NCBI GenBank assembly: GCA_948688495.1 | Contig: CAPQSW010000003.1 | Span: 30,678 to 94,677, forward strand | From: an uncultured Lachnospiraceae bacterium | GTDB taxonomy: Bacteria > Bacillota > Clostridia > Lachnospirales > Lachnospiraceae | DNA: 64,000 nucleotides | Reading direction: 5' to 3' | Part shown: positions 36,201-45,900 of the stretch, one piece after another | Layout of the letters: each line of letters opens with the position of its first letter | Numbering within the stretch: position 1 is the stretch's first letter | The notes under the pieces: model-generated | The model's input: only the letters and a program-made list of their open reading frames with translations | Database searches by the model: none | Told to the model about the DNA's origin: nothing | Program-made: the position numbers and the translations under genes

Positions 36201-39200
36201 CAGAAGGAAAATGCCATGTATGCATTGTTTGACGCCTATCTCGCTCTGAAGGAGATTCCCTCCAGTTTCACCGGTGTGGAAGGCGCAGAGATGTACGATA
36301 TGGATGGCAAGGTCATCCAGGCGCATGGCGGACAGATACAGAAGATTACGTATGATCATGATTTTGACGGCAATGGAACGATAGATGCTGACGAGCACGA
36401 GTTCTGGTATTGGATTGGTGAGGATAAAACCAACAATTACCGTCCATGCCCGGGCGTTCATGTGTATATCTCCCAGGATTTATATAAATGGAAAGATATG
36501 GGATGTGTTCTTCGGACAGTGCCCGACTGGGAGACCTTTACGACGGATAAATATTTTACAGACCTTTATGGAAGCATGAATGAAACACAGAAGAAAGCCG
36601 TCTATGGCGACCTCTGGACGAGCAACAATTCTTCCAGCACCGGATGTGTAATTGAGCGTCCGAAGATGATTTACAATGAAAAGACAAATAAATACGTGAT
36701 CTGGTTCCATGCAGATGGGCAGACGCCGGACAGCAGCGGAGGCAATTATGCCAAGGCGAAAGCAGGCGTGGCAGTTTCTGACAGCCCGTTCGGACCGTTC
36801 CAGCTTCAGGGTTCTTATCTGCTGAATTATGATGAGAGCCTGGATCATGGATTTGATGGAAATGATGATAAAGATAAAGAAGTGCTTGGGCATGTACGTG
36901 ATATGAACCTGTTCAAGGATGATGACGGAACAGGATATGTCATCTATTCCTCCGACGGAAACCAGAATATGTACATTGCTAAGTTAAACGACAGCTATAC
37001 GAATATTGCTCAGCCGGATAATGCGCAGGCAGAACAGGGTGTGGGCAAAGACTATACGGTGAACTTTATCGGAAGCTCCAGAGAAGCTCCGGCGATGTTC
37101 GAGTATAAGAACAAGTATTATCTAGTGACCTCCGGCTGTACTGGATGGGCGCCGAATCAGGCAAAATATGCAGTTGCAGACCATCCAATGGGACCGTGGA
37201 GGGAAGTAGGAGATCCCTGTGCAGGCAATGAAGAGGCGAGCACAACCTACCGGACACAGCCGACCTGTGTGTTTGAAGTGGGCGATGGACAGTATATTTA
37301 CATGGGCGACCGCTGGAGCAATCCGGATACGGGCAATGAGCTTAAGAATTCAAGATATGTATGGCTTCCAGTGGAATTTACCGCTGACGGCGGAATTGCT
37401 CTGAGAAGACACAGCAACTGGAAACTGGAGAAATTATTTGAATTAGAATTGATGGATATTCTGACAGAGCTGCCGACAGTTGTAAAATCAGGCGAATCCA
37501 TGAATCTGCCGAATAAGCTTAACGTAAAACTCTTTACAGAGGATACGCCAAGAGAGGTAGATGTAACCTGGAACACGGATGAGGTGGCAGACGGAGGCGT
37601 AGGCCAGGTGGAAGTTACAGGTACCATATCCTACCAGAAAGCCGGCGGGGAGCGTAAGCGTACGATTACCCATGAGGTGATGCTGGTGAATGACAAGCTG
37701 ATTTACTTCTTTGACTGTGCGTCATATTTCTCTGACTATTTTGATTTATTGAATGAGCAGGGCGTTGCGCTGCGCAATGAAAAGACGGACCAGGAATACA
37801 CCGTAGAGAATCTTGCCGGATATACTGGAAAGAGAGGCGAGGGTATCGGTGCAGATGATACAGAGTACGATTTTGGCGTGAAGGAAGCCGGAAATGATAT
37901 GTGGACGCAGGGATACTTTGCGACAAGCGGTAAGAGTATTGACTATGCATTTATTCTGGAACCAGGAAGGTATACGGCAGCTACCGGATACCATGAGTGG
38001 TGGGATGGAGACCGCAATACGAAGATTGTAGTGAAGTCTGGCGACGAGACTCTTGTAGAATCTAATCAGTTCGCAGTAGAGGGAAGTGAGAGTCTGCAGA
38101 AGAATGTATCCTTTGAACTTACAAAGAGCGCGAAAGTTACAGTGAGCATTGTCGGCATTGACCAGGATCCTATCCTGAGCTGGATCGCAGTCATCCAGAA
38201 TGCAAAAACTGGGGAGCTTGAAGGGGAGGAGGATAAGACAGAATTAAACGCACTCCTTGCCTCCGCTGAGAAAGTAGAAAGGGGCAGCTATACATCTAAG
38301 AGCTGGGAGAAATTCCAGGCGGCTCTTAAGAATGCAAAGGATGTACAGAAGTATGTACTTGCAACTGCGGAAGATATTTTATCGGCGAAATTAGATCTGG
38401 AGGATGCCAAGAACGCATTGCAATCGGTAAATAAATATCTGCAGTCAATGATTGATGTGATTGCCATTTCATCCTCCGACGAAAGCAAGTATGCGAAGGA
38501 CGCTATGTGGGACTATTATGGACAGGTGCTCGCAGACGTCAGGGGACTGGCGGCCAAAAATGATTTGACCGAGGACCAGGCAGAGGATGCGCTTGCATAT
38601 CTGCGGGAGACCATTTCCCTTCTGACCCCAGCGCCCAAGCCGGTAACACCGCCTGCGACGCAGAAGAAAGACCAGACAATCAGCGTGAAAGCAAGTTTTG
38701 CAAAGACATATGGCGACAAAGCATTCAACCTTGGCGCGAAGCGTACGGGCGACGGAGCGTTGACCTATAAGAGCTCCAGCAACGGTGTGGCAACCGTAGA
38801 TAAGAATGGAAAGGTGACGATTAAGGGAACCGGTAGCTGTACGATTACCATCACTGCGGCAGAGACAGCAAACTATAAAGCGAAATCTGTAAACGTTACA
38901 ATCACAGTAAAACCGAAAAAGATGTCCATCAAGAAGGTGACTGTGGCAAAGAAGAGCTTGAAGGTGACCTGGAAGAAGGATTCTAAGGCAACCGGATACG
39001 AAATCCAGTGTTCCCTGACGAAGAACTTTAAGAAAATTGCAGGGAAAGCGGATGTGAAGAAGACATCGGCAACTTTGAAGAAACTGAAAAAAGGCAAGAA
39101 GTATTACGTGCGTATCCGCGCTTATAAGACTGCAACGGTGAATGGCAAGAAGACAAAGCTTACCGGTGCATGGAGCAAGGTTAAGCCCAGTAAGAAGGTT

Positions 39201-39206
39201 AAGTAA
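33213..39206 (+). CDS. Secreted multimodular GH30-GH43 enzyme, probable arabinogalactan degradation (endo-beta-1,6- plus exo-beta-1,3-galactanase)
   Basis: 1997 residues from ATG 33213, with AAAAGGAG upstream; signal peptide to about residue 32. Order: GH30 part A (48-112, EFEGWGTSLCWWANRLGY); an inserted CBM-like beta module (about 113-305); GH30 part B (305-760) with acid/base E436 in TPMNEP and nucleophile E549 in LWMSEID; F5/8 type C module (790-945); FIVAR-like helix pair; GH43 domain (about 1018-1396) with IERPKMIYN, AKAGVAVSDSPFGPF, SREAPAMFEY and VTSGCTGWAP, motifs of the exo-beta-1,3-galactanase branch; Ig-like (1410-1493); second CBM-like (1493-1664); FIVAR repeats (1675-1804); Ig-like (1810-1900) and very basic Fn3 (1903-1997). 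Such an enzyme could trim both side chains and backbone of type II arabinogalactan. No sortase motif is visible. The GH43 assignment is firmer than the exact GH30 substrate. Confidence 0.85.
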   Translation: MRGLRKGISAVLTAALVLTAVPVNGNNQVYAAEETAVDATVKVLPDQASTFHDTDNDGLGEFEGWGTSLCWWANRLGYDTTMTQKAAKAFFNKDEGLGLNIGRYNIGGGDNTGEVEDVDVPVNPKATILGVEKKTGVLDYNGNSDKMKVSTESRFADAVYLYSDADFGFTKGKKVGSFQYVGWVKQMDGAVGDGDNLHYNVNASAAGTYTVKLLAYHNAKLERDIAIKVNGTTEHVVSAEELMEHKIAEASSKGLFLATIKNVALNQGSNTIEVAGKKEWTLDFVKFLVVKSGEEGVLPEMDDTLHAPHIKRSDSNMPGYWKDVTKITVTPMEGFARVDEECGYAWNYDWTKDENQRNILKAAKAASGAEFIAEAFSNSPPYFMTNSGCTSGALDSSKDNLRKDSYHAFAAYMADVITHYAEEGIVDFTSATPMNEPYTNYWGANSAKQEGCHFDQGESESTIIVELKKELAKKAEAATDAKVKATLENIILSGTDETSIDTAITSYNALSDEAKASIARIDTHTYSGSKRAELSELAKKENKNLWMSEIDGASQAGTNAGEMAAGLGFAQRIITDINGLKCSAWIMWNAVDLNIDENNEFDANSLDELRNKKNDSGEVMYDPENKGWWGIAIGDHNNKDLILTRKYYAYGQFSRYIRPGYTIMGTSDAGNTLIAYDKKSKKAVIVAVNTAGTDETWKFDLGRFETMGNKITAYRTSGGDEGGENWVDVSTSVNAVADTANRSFTAKLKANSITTYIVEGVEFDKEKDDERAKRAADLDKMQTEVMNQMDLSSLKLKEIKLSASMVSGSAPWNNDTTNGVTNVVDNDLVSFFDGVAEGYVQIDLGEGKETAIVAYGYAPRYVNNDSQYLDRCVGATLYGSNDGKEWDALHTITKMPEGGKINYAYMNEFKSRGVMGKAYRYYKYAVDASGNCNIAELKLYEMPADLVIPELPDTLEEWVTYCEGKTEGRDYVAAGKTKYEAALAAAKALNSSATQEQKENAMYALFDAYLALKEIPSSFTGVEGAEMYDMDGKVIQAHGGQIQKITYDHDFDGNGTIDADEHEFWYWIGEDKTNNYRPCPGVHVYISQDLYKWKDMGCVLRTVPDWETFTTDKYFTDLYGSMNETQKKAVYGDLWTSNNSSSTGCVIERPKMIYNEKTNKYVIWFHADGQTPDSSGGNYAKAKAGVAVSDSPFGPFQLQGSYLLNYDESLDHGFDGNDDKDKEVLGHVRDMNLFKDDDGTGYVIYSSDGNQNMYIAKLNDSYTNIAQPDNAQAEQGVGKDYTVNFIGSSREAPAMFEYKNKYYLVTSGCTGWAPNQAKYAVADHPMGPWREVGDPCAGNEEASTTYRTQPTCVFEVGDGQYIYMGDRWSNPDTGNELKNSRYVWLPVEFTADGGIALRRHSNWKLEKLFELELMDILTELPTVVKSGESMNLPNKLNVKLFTEDTPREVDVTWNTDEVADGGVGQVEVTGTISYQKAGGERKRTITHEVMLVNDKLIYFFDCASYFSDYFDLLNEQGVALRNEKTDQEYTVENLAGYTGKRGEGIGADDTEYDFGVKEAGNDMWTQGYFATSGKSIDYAFILEPGRYTAATGYHEWWDGDRNTKIVVKSGDETLVESNQFAVEGSESLQKNVSFELTKSAKVTVSIVGIDQDPILSWIAVIQNAKTGELEGEEDKTELNALLASAEKVERGSYTSKSWEKFQAALKNAKDVQKYVLATAEDILSAKLDLEDAKNALQSVNKYLQSMIDVIAISSSDESKYAKDAMWDYYGQVLADVRGLAAKNDLTEDQAEDALAYLRETISLLTPAPKPVTPPATQKKDQTISVKASFAKTYGDKAFNLGAKRTGDGALTYKSSSNGVATVDKNGKVTIKGTGSCTITITAAETANYKAKSVNVTITVKPKKMSIKKVTVAKKSLKVTWKKDSKATGYEIQCSLTKNFKKIAGKADVKKTSATLKKLKKGKKYYVRIRAYKTATVNGKKTKLTGAWSKVKPSKKVK
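38670..39203 (+). repeat. Shared C-terminal Ig/Fn3 module, copy 1
   Basis: About 178 codons beginning KDQTISVKASFAKTYGDK and ending in a lysine-rich Fn3 (KATGYEIQCSLTKNF, KKLKKGKKYYVRIRAYKT). The same module closes the next two genes (42349-42888 and 45734-46273) with near-identical protein sequence. A diverged form ends the 49,782 gene. Confidence 0.85.
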
Positions 39207-39255
39207 GACGAAGGAAGCATTGAGACAAATGTAAAATCAGATTATGGAGGCAGAT

Positions 39256-42200
39256 ATGGGTAAGAAGAAATGGAAATCCAGTATCTCCCTGTTCCTGGCA
39301 GCAGTGCTTGCTGTGACCAGTATTGGCATGGCAAGCCCGCTGACGGCGGATGCGGCAAAAGATACGGAAAATACAGCGTCCGCAGAGGGCAGGGCGGTAA
39401 CAGGCGATAATGCTACCTACTATATTGACGCAAAAGACGGAAATGACAATAATGACGGTAAATCAGAGGAAAAAGCGTGGAAGTCATTTGAGAAGGTGTC
39501 AGAACTGCGCCTTGTCGCAGGCGGCAAGGTGCTCCTGAAGGCAGGATGTACCTGGAACGACCAGAAGCTTATGATAAACGAGGCGAAAGGTACAAAAGAG
39601 AATCCGGTTGTCCTGGGCAAATATGGCGACGGCGCGAACCCTGTCATTAACGGCAACGGCAGCAACTGGCTGGACAATATGAACAGAAGCATATTGAAGA
39701 AAGAGGATGTCGCCGCTGTTCATGTAAAGAACTCTGAATATATCACGGTTGAGAATCTTGAAGTGACAAACTGGGAGCGAGACAAGGCGGACCTCGAGGG
39801 TATCAGGGGAACTTTAATTTCCAATAATGACAGCCCGGGAAGAAGGGTTGCTTATGACCAGAGCAAGTACATGCTGACCGGTATCCTGGTAGAGAATCAT
39901 GATGCCGGGGAACTGAGCGGTGTAATTATAAAGAATAACTATGTACATGATGTGAATGGATATATGTCGCAGAACGGCAGGGAAGGGGATAAGAAGGGTT
40001 CTGGTGGAATCATGGTTCTTGTCACCGGAGGAGAGACCGAATCTTACTTTAAAGATTTGGAAATTCTGGGAAATGAAGTGAATAAAGTCTGCCATGAAGC
40101 AATTTATATGGAGAGCTGCTGGGCAGCCCGCAAGCTGGTAGGCGGTGCGGACAGCCAGCAGGCAGGGGATAAGCCCTGGGTAGGATGGCCGAATGTCCAT
40201 GTCAAAGACAACTATGTACACGATGTTGCCGGCGACGGTATTGTATTGATCAATACGGACGGCGGTGTTGCGGAGCGCAACCTTTTAGTAAAGTGTGCCA
40301 GCGAGGACTGGTCTTATTCCAGGAACCCGGCGCATGCGGCAATCTGGGCGTGGGACTGCAACAATGCGACATTCCAGAATAACGAGGCAGCCTACACGGA
40401 GAGCACGCAGGACGGTATGGCGTTCGACTCTGATTATGGCAATCAGAATATCCTGTTCCAGTATAACTACAGCCATGACAACAAAGGTGGTTTCTGGATG
40501 GCATGTCCCGGACCATACTATTCCATCAACTCAGTCGTACGCTATAATGTGAGCGTGAACGACGGAAGATATGACGGCGCCCGCGTCCTCAAGGTCGGGG
40601 AGTCTGGAAGTATCGGACATCAGGTATACAACAACACGATTTACTGGGATGATACGTATAAGGATATTGTGGCGGTAGAGCAGGCAAGCTGGATATCAGG
40701 GAATGCTACCCCGTATACCAGCGGAACGGATATTTATAACAATATCATCTATGGAGACAGCGCAGCCTTTGCCAATCATAACGGCGTGCGTTACCACAGC
40801 AACTGTGTCTGGGGCGGAGCGGAGAAAGCTTACCCGTGGGAGGAGGATTCCACTGGTTTTGCGGCTGATCCGGGACTTAAAAATGTGACGCAGGAAGGAT
40901 ACTCCACCGGAACGTTTGATAAGACTACAAGGAAAGTGACGTTAGGCTCTACGGAGGGCTTTGAACTGACCGCTGCTTCTCCCTGTATTGACGCCGGGGA
41001 GAGTTACATGGAAGTGCCAAACGAGTCCTTTGAGGCAGTTGCAGATGAAAAGCTTCCAAATGATAAGACACAGATTACACTGGAAAATAAAGATTATAAA
41101 GGAAATGCTGTGCCCTATCAGGCAGGTGCACAGGCTGCAGCGACGGAGAAGACAGACATTGGGGCTTTCGAGCATCAGGGAGCATATACTGGCAGCGCAA
41201 CAGCATCAGAGGAAGATAAGGACTGGCTGCAGAAGATGATTACACAGGCAGAAGGTCTTGATAAGACGAAATTCGAGACTTCAAGTGTGGAGAAGCTGGA
41301 AGCGGCAGTTGCAGATGCCAAGACTGCACTGCAGAGTAAGCCTGCCCTGGTAAAAACAATGGTCTACCGGATGGAGAACATCCTTATGAATATGGACCGG
41401 AAAGGCGAAGGCGGAGTGGGAACACCGGCAGACAGCGTGCTGACAGAGGCACAGTCCACGTTCGAAAGCGGAACCGGCGGCTGGGGCCATTGGCCTGATG
41501 CTGTCTCTGTGACAGATTCCACAGAGCAGAAACGCAGCGGCAGCAAGAGCTTAAAGATTGATTATGCGAATGCAGCCAGCGATACGGCATTCTCCGAGCT
41601 TGGAGGCGTTTTGGTACAGCCGAATACCGAGTATGTATTTGAGGCATGGGTATATTACACAGGGGATGCCAGCAAGGTAGAGCTGCAGGCAAAGCATCAT
41701 AATGGTGTTACCTCAGATAAAAAAGACCATGCACTGGGCAATGCAGATTTGACCAAGGCAGAGGCGGATACGGAGCATGAAGGATGGTATAAGGCAACAC
41801 TCAAGTTTACGACAGAAGGATACAGCACAGCCAGCATTATTATTGCCAGCAATCTTACAACCGTTTATATGGATGATGTAGCGCTTTATCCGGCGCAGAG
41901 GCCAAAGACCAAGCTGGATTTGAAGACTTTGGAAACAGCGCTTGCAAAGGTCCCCGAGTATGCACAATCAGAGTATCCGACAACCCTTTGGGAGGCTTAT
42001 TCAACGGCATATGATGCTGCAAGGCTGATGAGGGTTAATGCGGCGGCAACACAGGGAGAGGTGAACCGTGCAGCTTCTTTACTCAATGCAGCATATCGTA
42101 ATCTGGCAAAGAAAGCCTCGAATCTCGGCTTGTTGCGGGCATATTACACAACACATGCCTCCAAGAAGAAAGGCAATTATACGGATGCAAGCTGGACACA

Positions 42201-42891
42201 GTTTGAAAAGGCACTTCAGGCAGCAAAAGACGTGCTGGCACTGGGAGATCAGGCAACACAGATGGTATCAGACAAAGCACTGAAGGATTTGAAGGCAGCC
42301 GTCAACGAGCTGGCAGTGAATCCGCCCAAGCCGCCGGTAGTGAAGAAAGACCAGACGATCAGCGTTCAGGGAACCTTCGCAAAGACATTTGGCGACAAAG
42401 TATTCAGCCTGGGTGTAAAACGTACCGGCGATGGGGCGCTGACCTATAAGAGCTCCAGCAACAGCGTAGCAACGGTAGATAACAGTGGCAAAGTAACCAT
42501 CAAGGGGACTGGAAGCTGTATCATTACCATTACGGCAGCAGGGACGGCGAACTATAATGCAAAATCCGTCAACGTCACAATCACAGTAAAACCGAAAAAG
42601 ATGTCTATAAAAGGCGTAACAGCGGCAAAGAAAAGTTTGAAAGTGACATGGAAGAAGGATTCTAAGGCAACGGGATATGAGATTCAGTGCTCCCTGACGA
42701 AGAATTTCAAGAAGGTTGCAGCGAAAGCCGATGTGACGGTGAAAAAGACGTCAGCGACTCTAAAGAAGCTGAAAAAGGGCAAAAAATACTACGTGCGTAT
42801 CCGTGCCTATAAGACTGCAACGGTAAATGGCAAAAAGACAAAGCTTACCGGTGCGTGGAGCAAAGTGAAGACAAGTAAAAAGGTGAAATAA
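39256..42891 (+). CDS. Secreted right-handed beta-helix protein with CBM, FIVAR, Ig and Fn3 modules
   Basis: 1211 residues from ATG 39256, 5 nt after GGAGG; an upstream in-frame ATG overlaps the ribosome binding site itself. Signal peptide to about 35. The N-terminal 50-640 is a parallel beta-helix of the lyase/glycosidase type (YYIDAKDGNDNNDGKSEEKA, repeated N-rich rungs such as IKNNYVHDVNG, FQYNYSHDNKGGFWM, QVYNNTIYW). Then a FIVAR-type helix pair (653-715), a CBM4/9-like module (728-883), more FIVAR (885-1021), Ig-like (1025-1113) and Fn3 (1115-1211). The reaction cannot be named; neighbours suggest action on arabinogalactan or pectin side chains. It is in the same operon as the two GH30 enzymes. 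Confidence 0.8.
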   Translation: MGKKKWKSSISLFLAAVLAVTSIGMASPLTADAAKDTENTASAEGRAVTGDNATYYIDAKDGNDNNDGKSEEKAWKSFEKVSELRLVAGGKVLLKAGCTWNDQKLMINEAKGTKENPVVLGKYGDGANPVINGNGSNWLDNMNRSILKKEDVAAVHVKNSEYITVENLEVTNWERDKADLEGIRGTLISNNDSPGRRVAYDQSKYMLTGILVENHDAGELSGVIIKNNYVHDVNGYMSQNGREGDKKGSGGIMVLVTGGETESYFKDLEILGNEVNKVCHEAIYMESCWAARKLVGGADSQQAGDKPWVGWPNVHVKDNYVHDVAGDGIVLINTDGGVAERNLLVKCASEDWSYSRNPAHAAIWAWDCNNATFQNNEAAYTESTQDGMAFDSDYGNQNILFQYNYSHDNKGGFWMACPGPYYSINSVVRYNVSVNDGRYDGARVLKVGESGSIGHQVYNNTIYWDDTYKDIVAVEQASWISGNATPYTSGTDIYNNIIYGDSAAFANHNGVRYHSNCVWGGAEKAYPWEEDSTGFAADPGLKNVTQEGYSTGTFDKTTRKVTLGSTEGFELTAASPCIDAGESYMEVPNESFEAVADEKLPNDKTQITLENKDYKGNAVPYQAGAQAAATEKTDIGAFEHQGAYTGSATASEEDKDWLQKMITQAEGLDKTKFETSSVEKLEAAVADAKTALQSKPALVKTMVYRMENILMNMDRKGEGGVGTPADSVLTEAQSTFESGTGGWGHWPDAVSVTDSTEQKRSGSKSLKIDYANAASDTAFSELGGVLVQPNTEYVFEAWVYYTGDASKVELQAKHHNGVTSDKKDHALGNADLTKAEADTEHEGWYKATLKFTTEGYSTASIIIASNLTTVYMDDVALYPAQRPKTKLDLKTLETALAKVPEYAQSEYPTTLWEAYSTAYDAARLMRVNAAATQGEVNRAASLLNAAYRNLAKKASNLGLLRAYYTTHASKKKGNYTDASWTQFEKALQAAKDVLALGDQATQMVSDKALKDLKAAVNELAVNPPKPPVVKKDQTISVQGTFAKTFGDKVFSLGVKRTGDGALTYKSSSNSVATVDNSGKVTIKGTGSCIITITAAGTANYNAKSVNVTITVKPKKMSIKGVTAAKKSLKVTWKKDSKATGYEIQCSLTKNFKKVAAKADVTVKKTSATLKKLKKGKKYYVRIRAYKTATVNGKKTKLTGAWSKVKTSKKVK
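42349..42888 (+). repeat. Shared C-terminal Ig/Fn3 module, copy 2
   Basis: Starts KDQTISVQGTFAKTFGDKVF. It is close to copy 1 in DNA as well as protein (for example AAACCGAAAAAGATGTC is identical), apart from a 2-residue insertion (DVTVKKTS). Confidence 0.85.
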
Positions 42892-42909
42892 GGTTTGGAT
42901 AATATTGAG

Positions 42910-42937
42910 ACAGGCAGGAAAAGCTGCCTGCCTGTTT
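42910..42937 (+). terminator. Hairpin between the beta-helix gene and the second GH30 gene
   Basis: ACAGGCAGG pairs exactly with CCTGCCTGT, followed by TT only. It may cause partial termination inside the cluster rather than full stop. Confidence 0.5.
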
Positions 42938-42961
42938 CATATTAATGTAGGAGGGAATGAG

Positions 42962-45900
42962 ATGAAAGGATTGAAAAAGGGTATCAGTGCTGCGCTTGCG
43001 GCTGCGTTGATACTGACAGCATTGCCGGTGGATGGAATCAGCCGGGTACATGCGGCAGCAGATGCAACAATCAAAATGCTTCCTGAGGAGGCCTCAACCT
43101 TCAATGATACAGATTACGATGGTTTGGGCGAGTTCCAGGGGTGGGGTACTTCCCTCTGCTGGTGGGCAAACCGTTTGGGATATAGTGAGAGACTCACAAG
43201 TGAAGCAGCGGCAAAGTTTTACGGCGACGATGGCCTGGACTTGAATATCGGCCGTTATAATGTGGGCGGAGGAGATAACGTGACAGGCGGCGAGTATGCG
43301 GAAGAAAACGAATTTCTCCATGCTGCGCATATTGAGCGTTCCGATTCTATGGTTCCCGGATACTGCCAGGACGTCACAAAGATGGATTTAAAGATACATG
43401 ACCTGGCATATTATACAGACAACTTTGACCGGGCAGATGAGACAAGCGGTTACGCCTGGAACTATAACTGGACAGCGGATCAGCGCCAGCTCGCAATTTT
43501 AGAGGCGGCTATGAAGGCGAGTGGAGAAGATTTTATCGCGGAGGCATTTTCCAACTCCCCGCCCTATTTTATGACGAACAGCGGGTGCAGTTCGGGGGCA
43601 GAGAAGTCAAGTGAGGATAACCTGAGAAAAGATTGTTATAAGGCATTTGCCGCTTATATGGCGGATGTGGTTGTGCACTGGGCAGAAGTAGGATTTGTGG
43701 ATTTTACGAGCACTACGCCGATGAATGAGCCCTACACCAGTTACTGGGGTGCGAACAGTAAGAAGCAGGAGGGCTGTCATTTTGACCAGGGAGAATCGGA
43801 ATCCACGATTATAGAGGAATATTATGACGAACTGCAGAGGCAGTTGAAGGCTGCAAAGAATGAGAATGTGAAACGGATGCTCAGTAACCTTATCATCTGC
43901 GGTACAGATGAGACCAGCATTGATACGGCAATATCTTCCTACAATAAATTATCGGATAAAGCGAAAAATTCTATCCAGAGGATTGATACCCATACCTATG
44001 GTGGTTCCAAGCGTGCAGAATTGTCTGCCCTGGCAGAGCGGGAAGGCAAGAATCTATGGATGTCTGAGATAGACGTAGGCGGAAAGGCAGGGACAGACGC
44101 AGGCGAAATGGCGCCCGCGCTGTGTTTTGCCCAGCGGATTATCACGGATCTAAACGGTCTGAAGCCGTCTGCCTGGATTATGTGGAATGCGATTGACATC
44201 CATGTAGATAGAAACAGCAATTCCAAATATGATGCCAAAGAGAGCATAGAAGAAATGAAGAACATGACGTACGATGACGGTACGGTTATGTATGATCCTT
44301 CAAAGGCCGGTTACTGGGGAATTGTGGTTGCCGACCATAATAATGAGGAGCTTATCCTGACAAAGAAATATTATGCCTATGGACAGTTTTCACGTTATAT
44401 CCGTCCGGGCTACACGATTATGGGTACCAGCGATAAGGAAAATACGGTGATTGCCTATGATCCCAAGGGAAAGAAAACAGTCATCGTTACAATGAATACT
44501 TCCGGTTCTGAACAGACGCGGGAGTTTGATTTAAGCGAGTTCAAAGCGATAGGAAACACTGTCAAAGCGTACCGTACCAGCGGGCTTACCGAAGGCGGGG
44601 AGAATTGGGCGGATATATCGTCAGACAGTTCCATCAGCGCGGACACATCAGCAAGGAGCGTGAGTGCTTCCCTGCCGGCAAATTCCATTACCACATTTAT
44701 CGTCGAGGGTACGGATTATGACGTAGACCAGAATTACGAGCTTGCGGAGAAAAATATTATTAGAATCATGCGTGAAGAAATCATCGCAGAGAATGAATCT
44801 ACAATGGAAGCAAATATCCAGAATGTGGAAAATGTTACATTGAATGAAGACATGGTAACTGGAAGCGATCCCTGGACAGATGATAAAGGGAATGTAAGCG
44901 GGGATGTAGTAACAAATGTCGTGGACGGAAAGTTTAATACTTTCTTTGATGGCGTTGCAGATGGCTGGGTACAGCTTGATTTAGGGAAACAGGAGAAAAT
45001 TGCCGGCTTTGGCTACGCGCCAAGAAGCGGCAGCGGCTATTTGGACCGATGTGTAGGGGCTTCCTTCTATGGCTCAAACGATGGAACAAACTGGACGAAG
45101 CTTTATACCATTTCTGCTGTACCGGCAGAAGGAAAATTTACGAATGTGTATGCATCCCGGTTTGAAGTGCCGAACAATACCTCTTACCGGTATATTAAAT
45201 ATGCAGTGCCCGAAGGTGACAGCAGTGCTGCCTGCAATGTTTCAGAGCTTGCGGTATACCGGTGGAAATCAGGTGTCAATGTGACATTTAAGGAGCCTGC
45301 AGGACCTAAGAATCTGCAGGAATGGATTGCCTGGTATAAGAGCAAGACAGCGGGCAACGCTTATTCCAATGCAAGCAAGGCGGCCTTTCAGTCAGCGATG
45401 GCGGCGGCAGAAGCCGTGGCGGGAGGCACAAATACAATCGAACAGAACAAGGCGCGCAGGGCATTGGCACTTGCTTATCTGGGCTTAAAACCGGAAACGG
45501 AAGCGGACCGCCTGGAGAATGCGAAAATGATTCTGCAGGACGGAATTACAAGGAATACGGTTCCAGATTCCAAGAAAAATCAATACACACAGAGCAGCTG
45601 GGATAATTACCAAAATAAGCTCGCGGCTGCAAAGAATCTTCTAAAATCAGGGACATTGACGAAAGCTCAGGCTGAGCAGGCAGTTAGGGAGCTTGTAACA
45701 GCAAAAAATGCACTCAAACCACAGAGTAGGTCAAACCAGACCATCACCTGTAAGAAAATATTTGACAAGACCTATGGGGATAAAGCATTTTCCCTGGGCG
45801 CAAAGGTTAAGACTGGCGATGGCAAGCTTTCTTACAAGAGTTCCAATACAAAAGTAGCGGACTATAATAAGAAGACTGGTAAAGTGCAGATTAAAGGAAC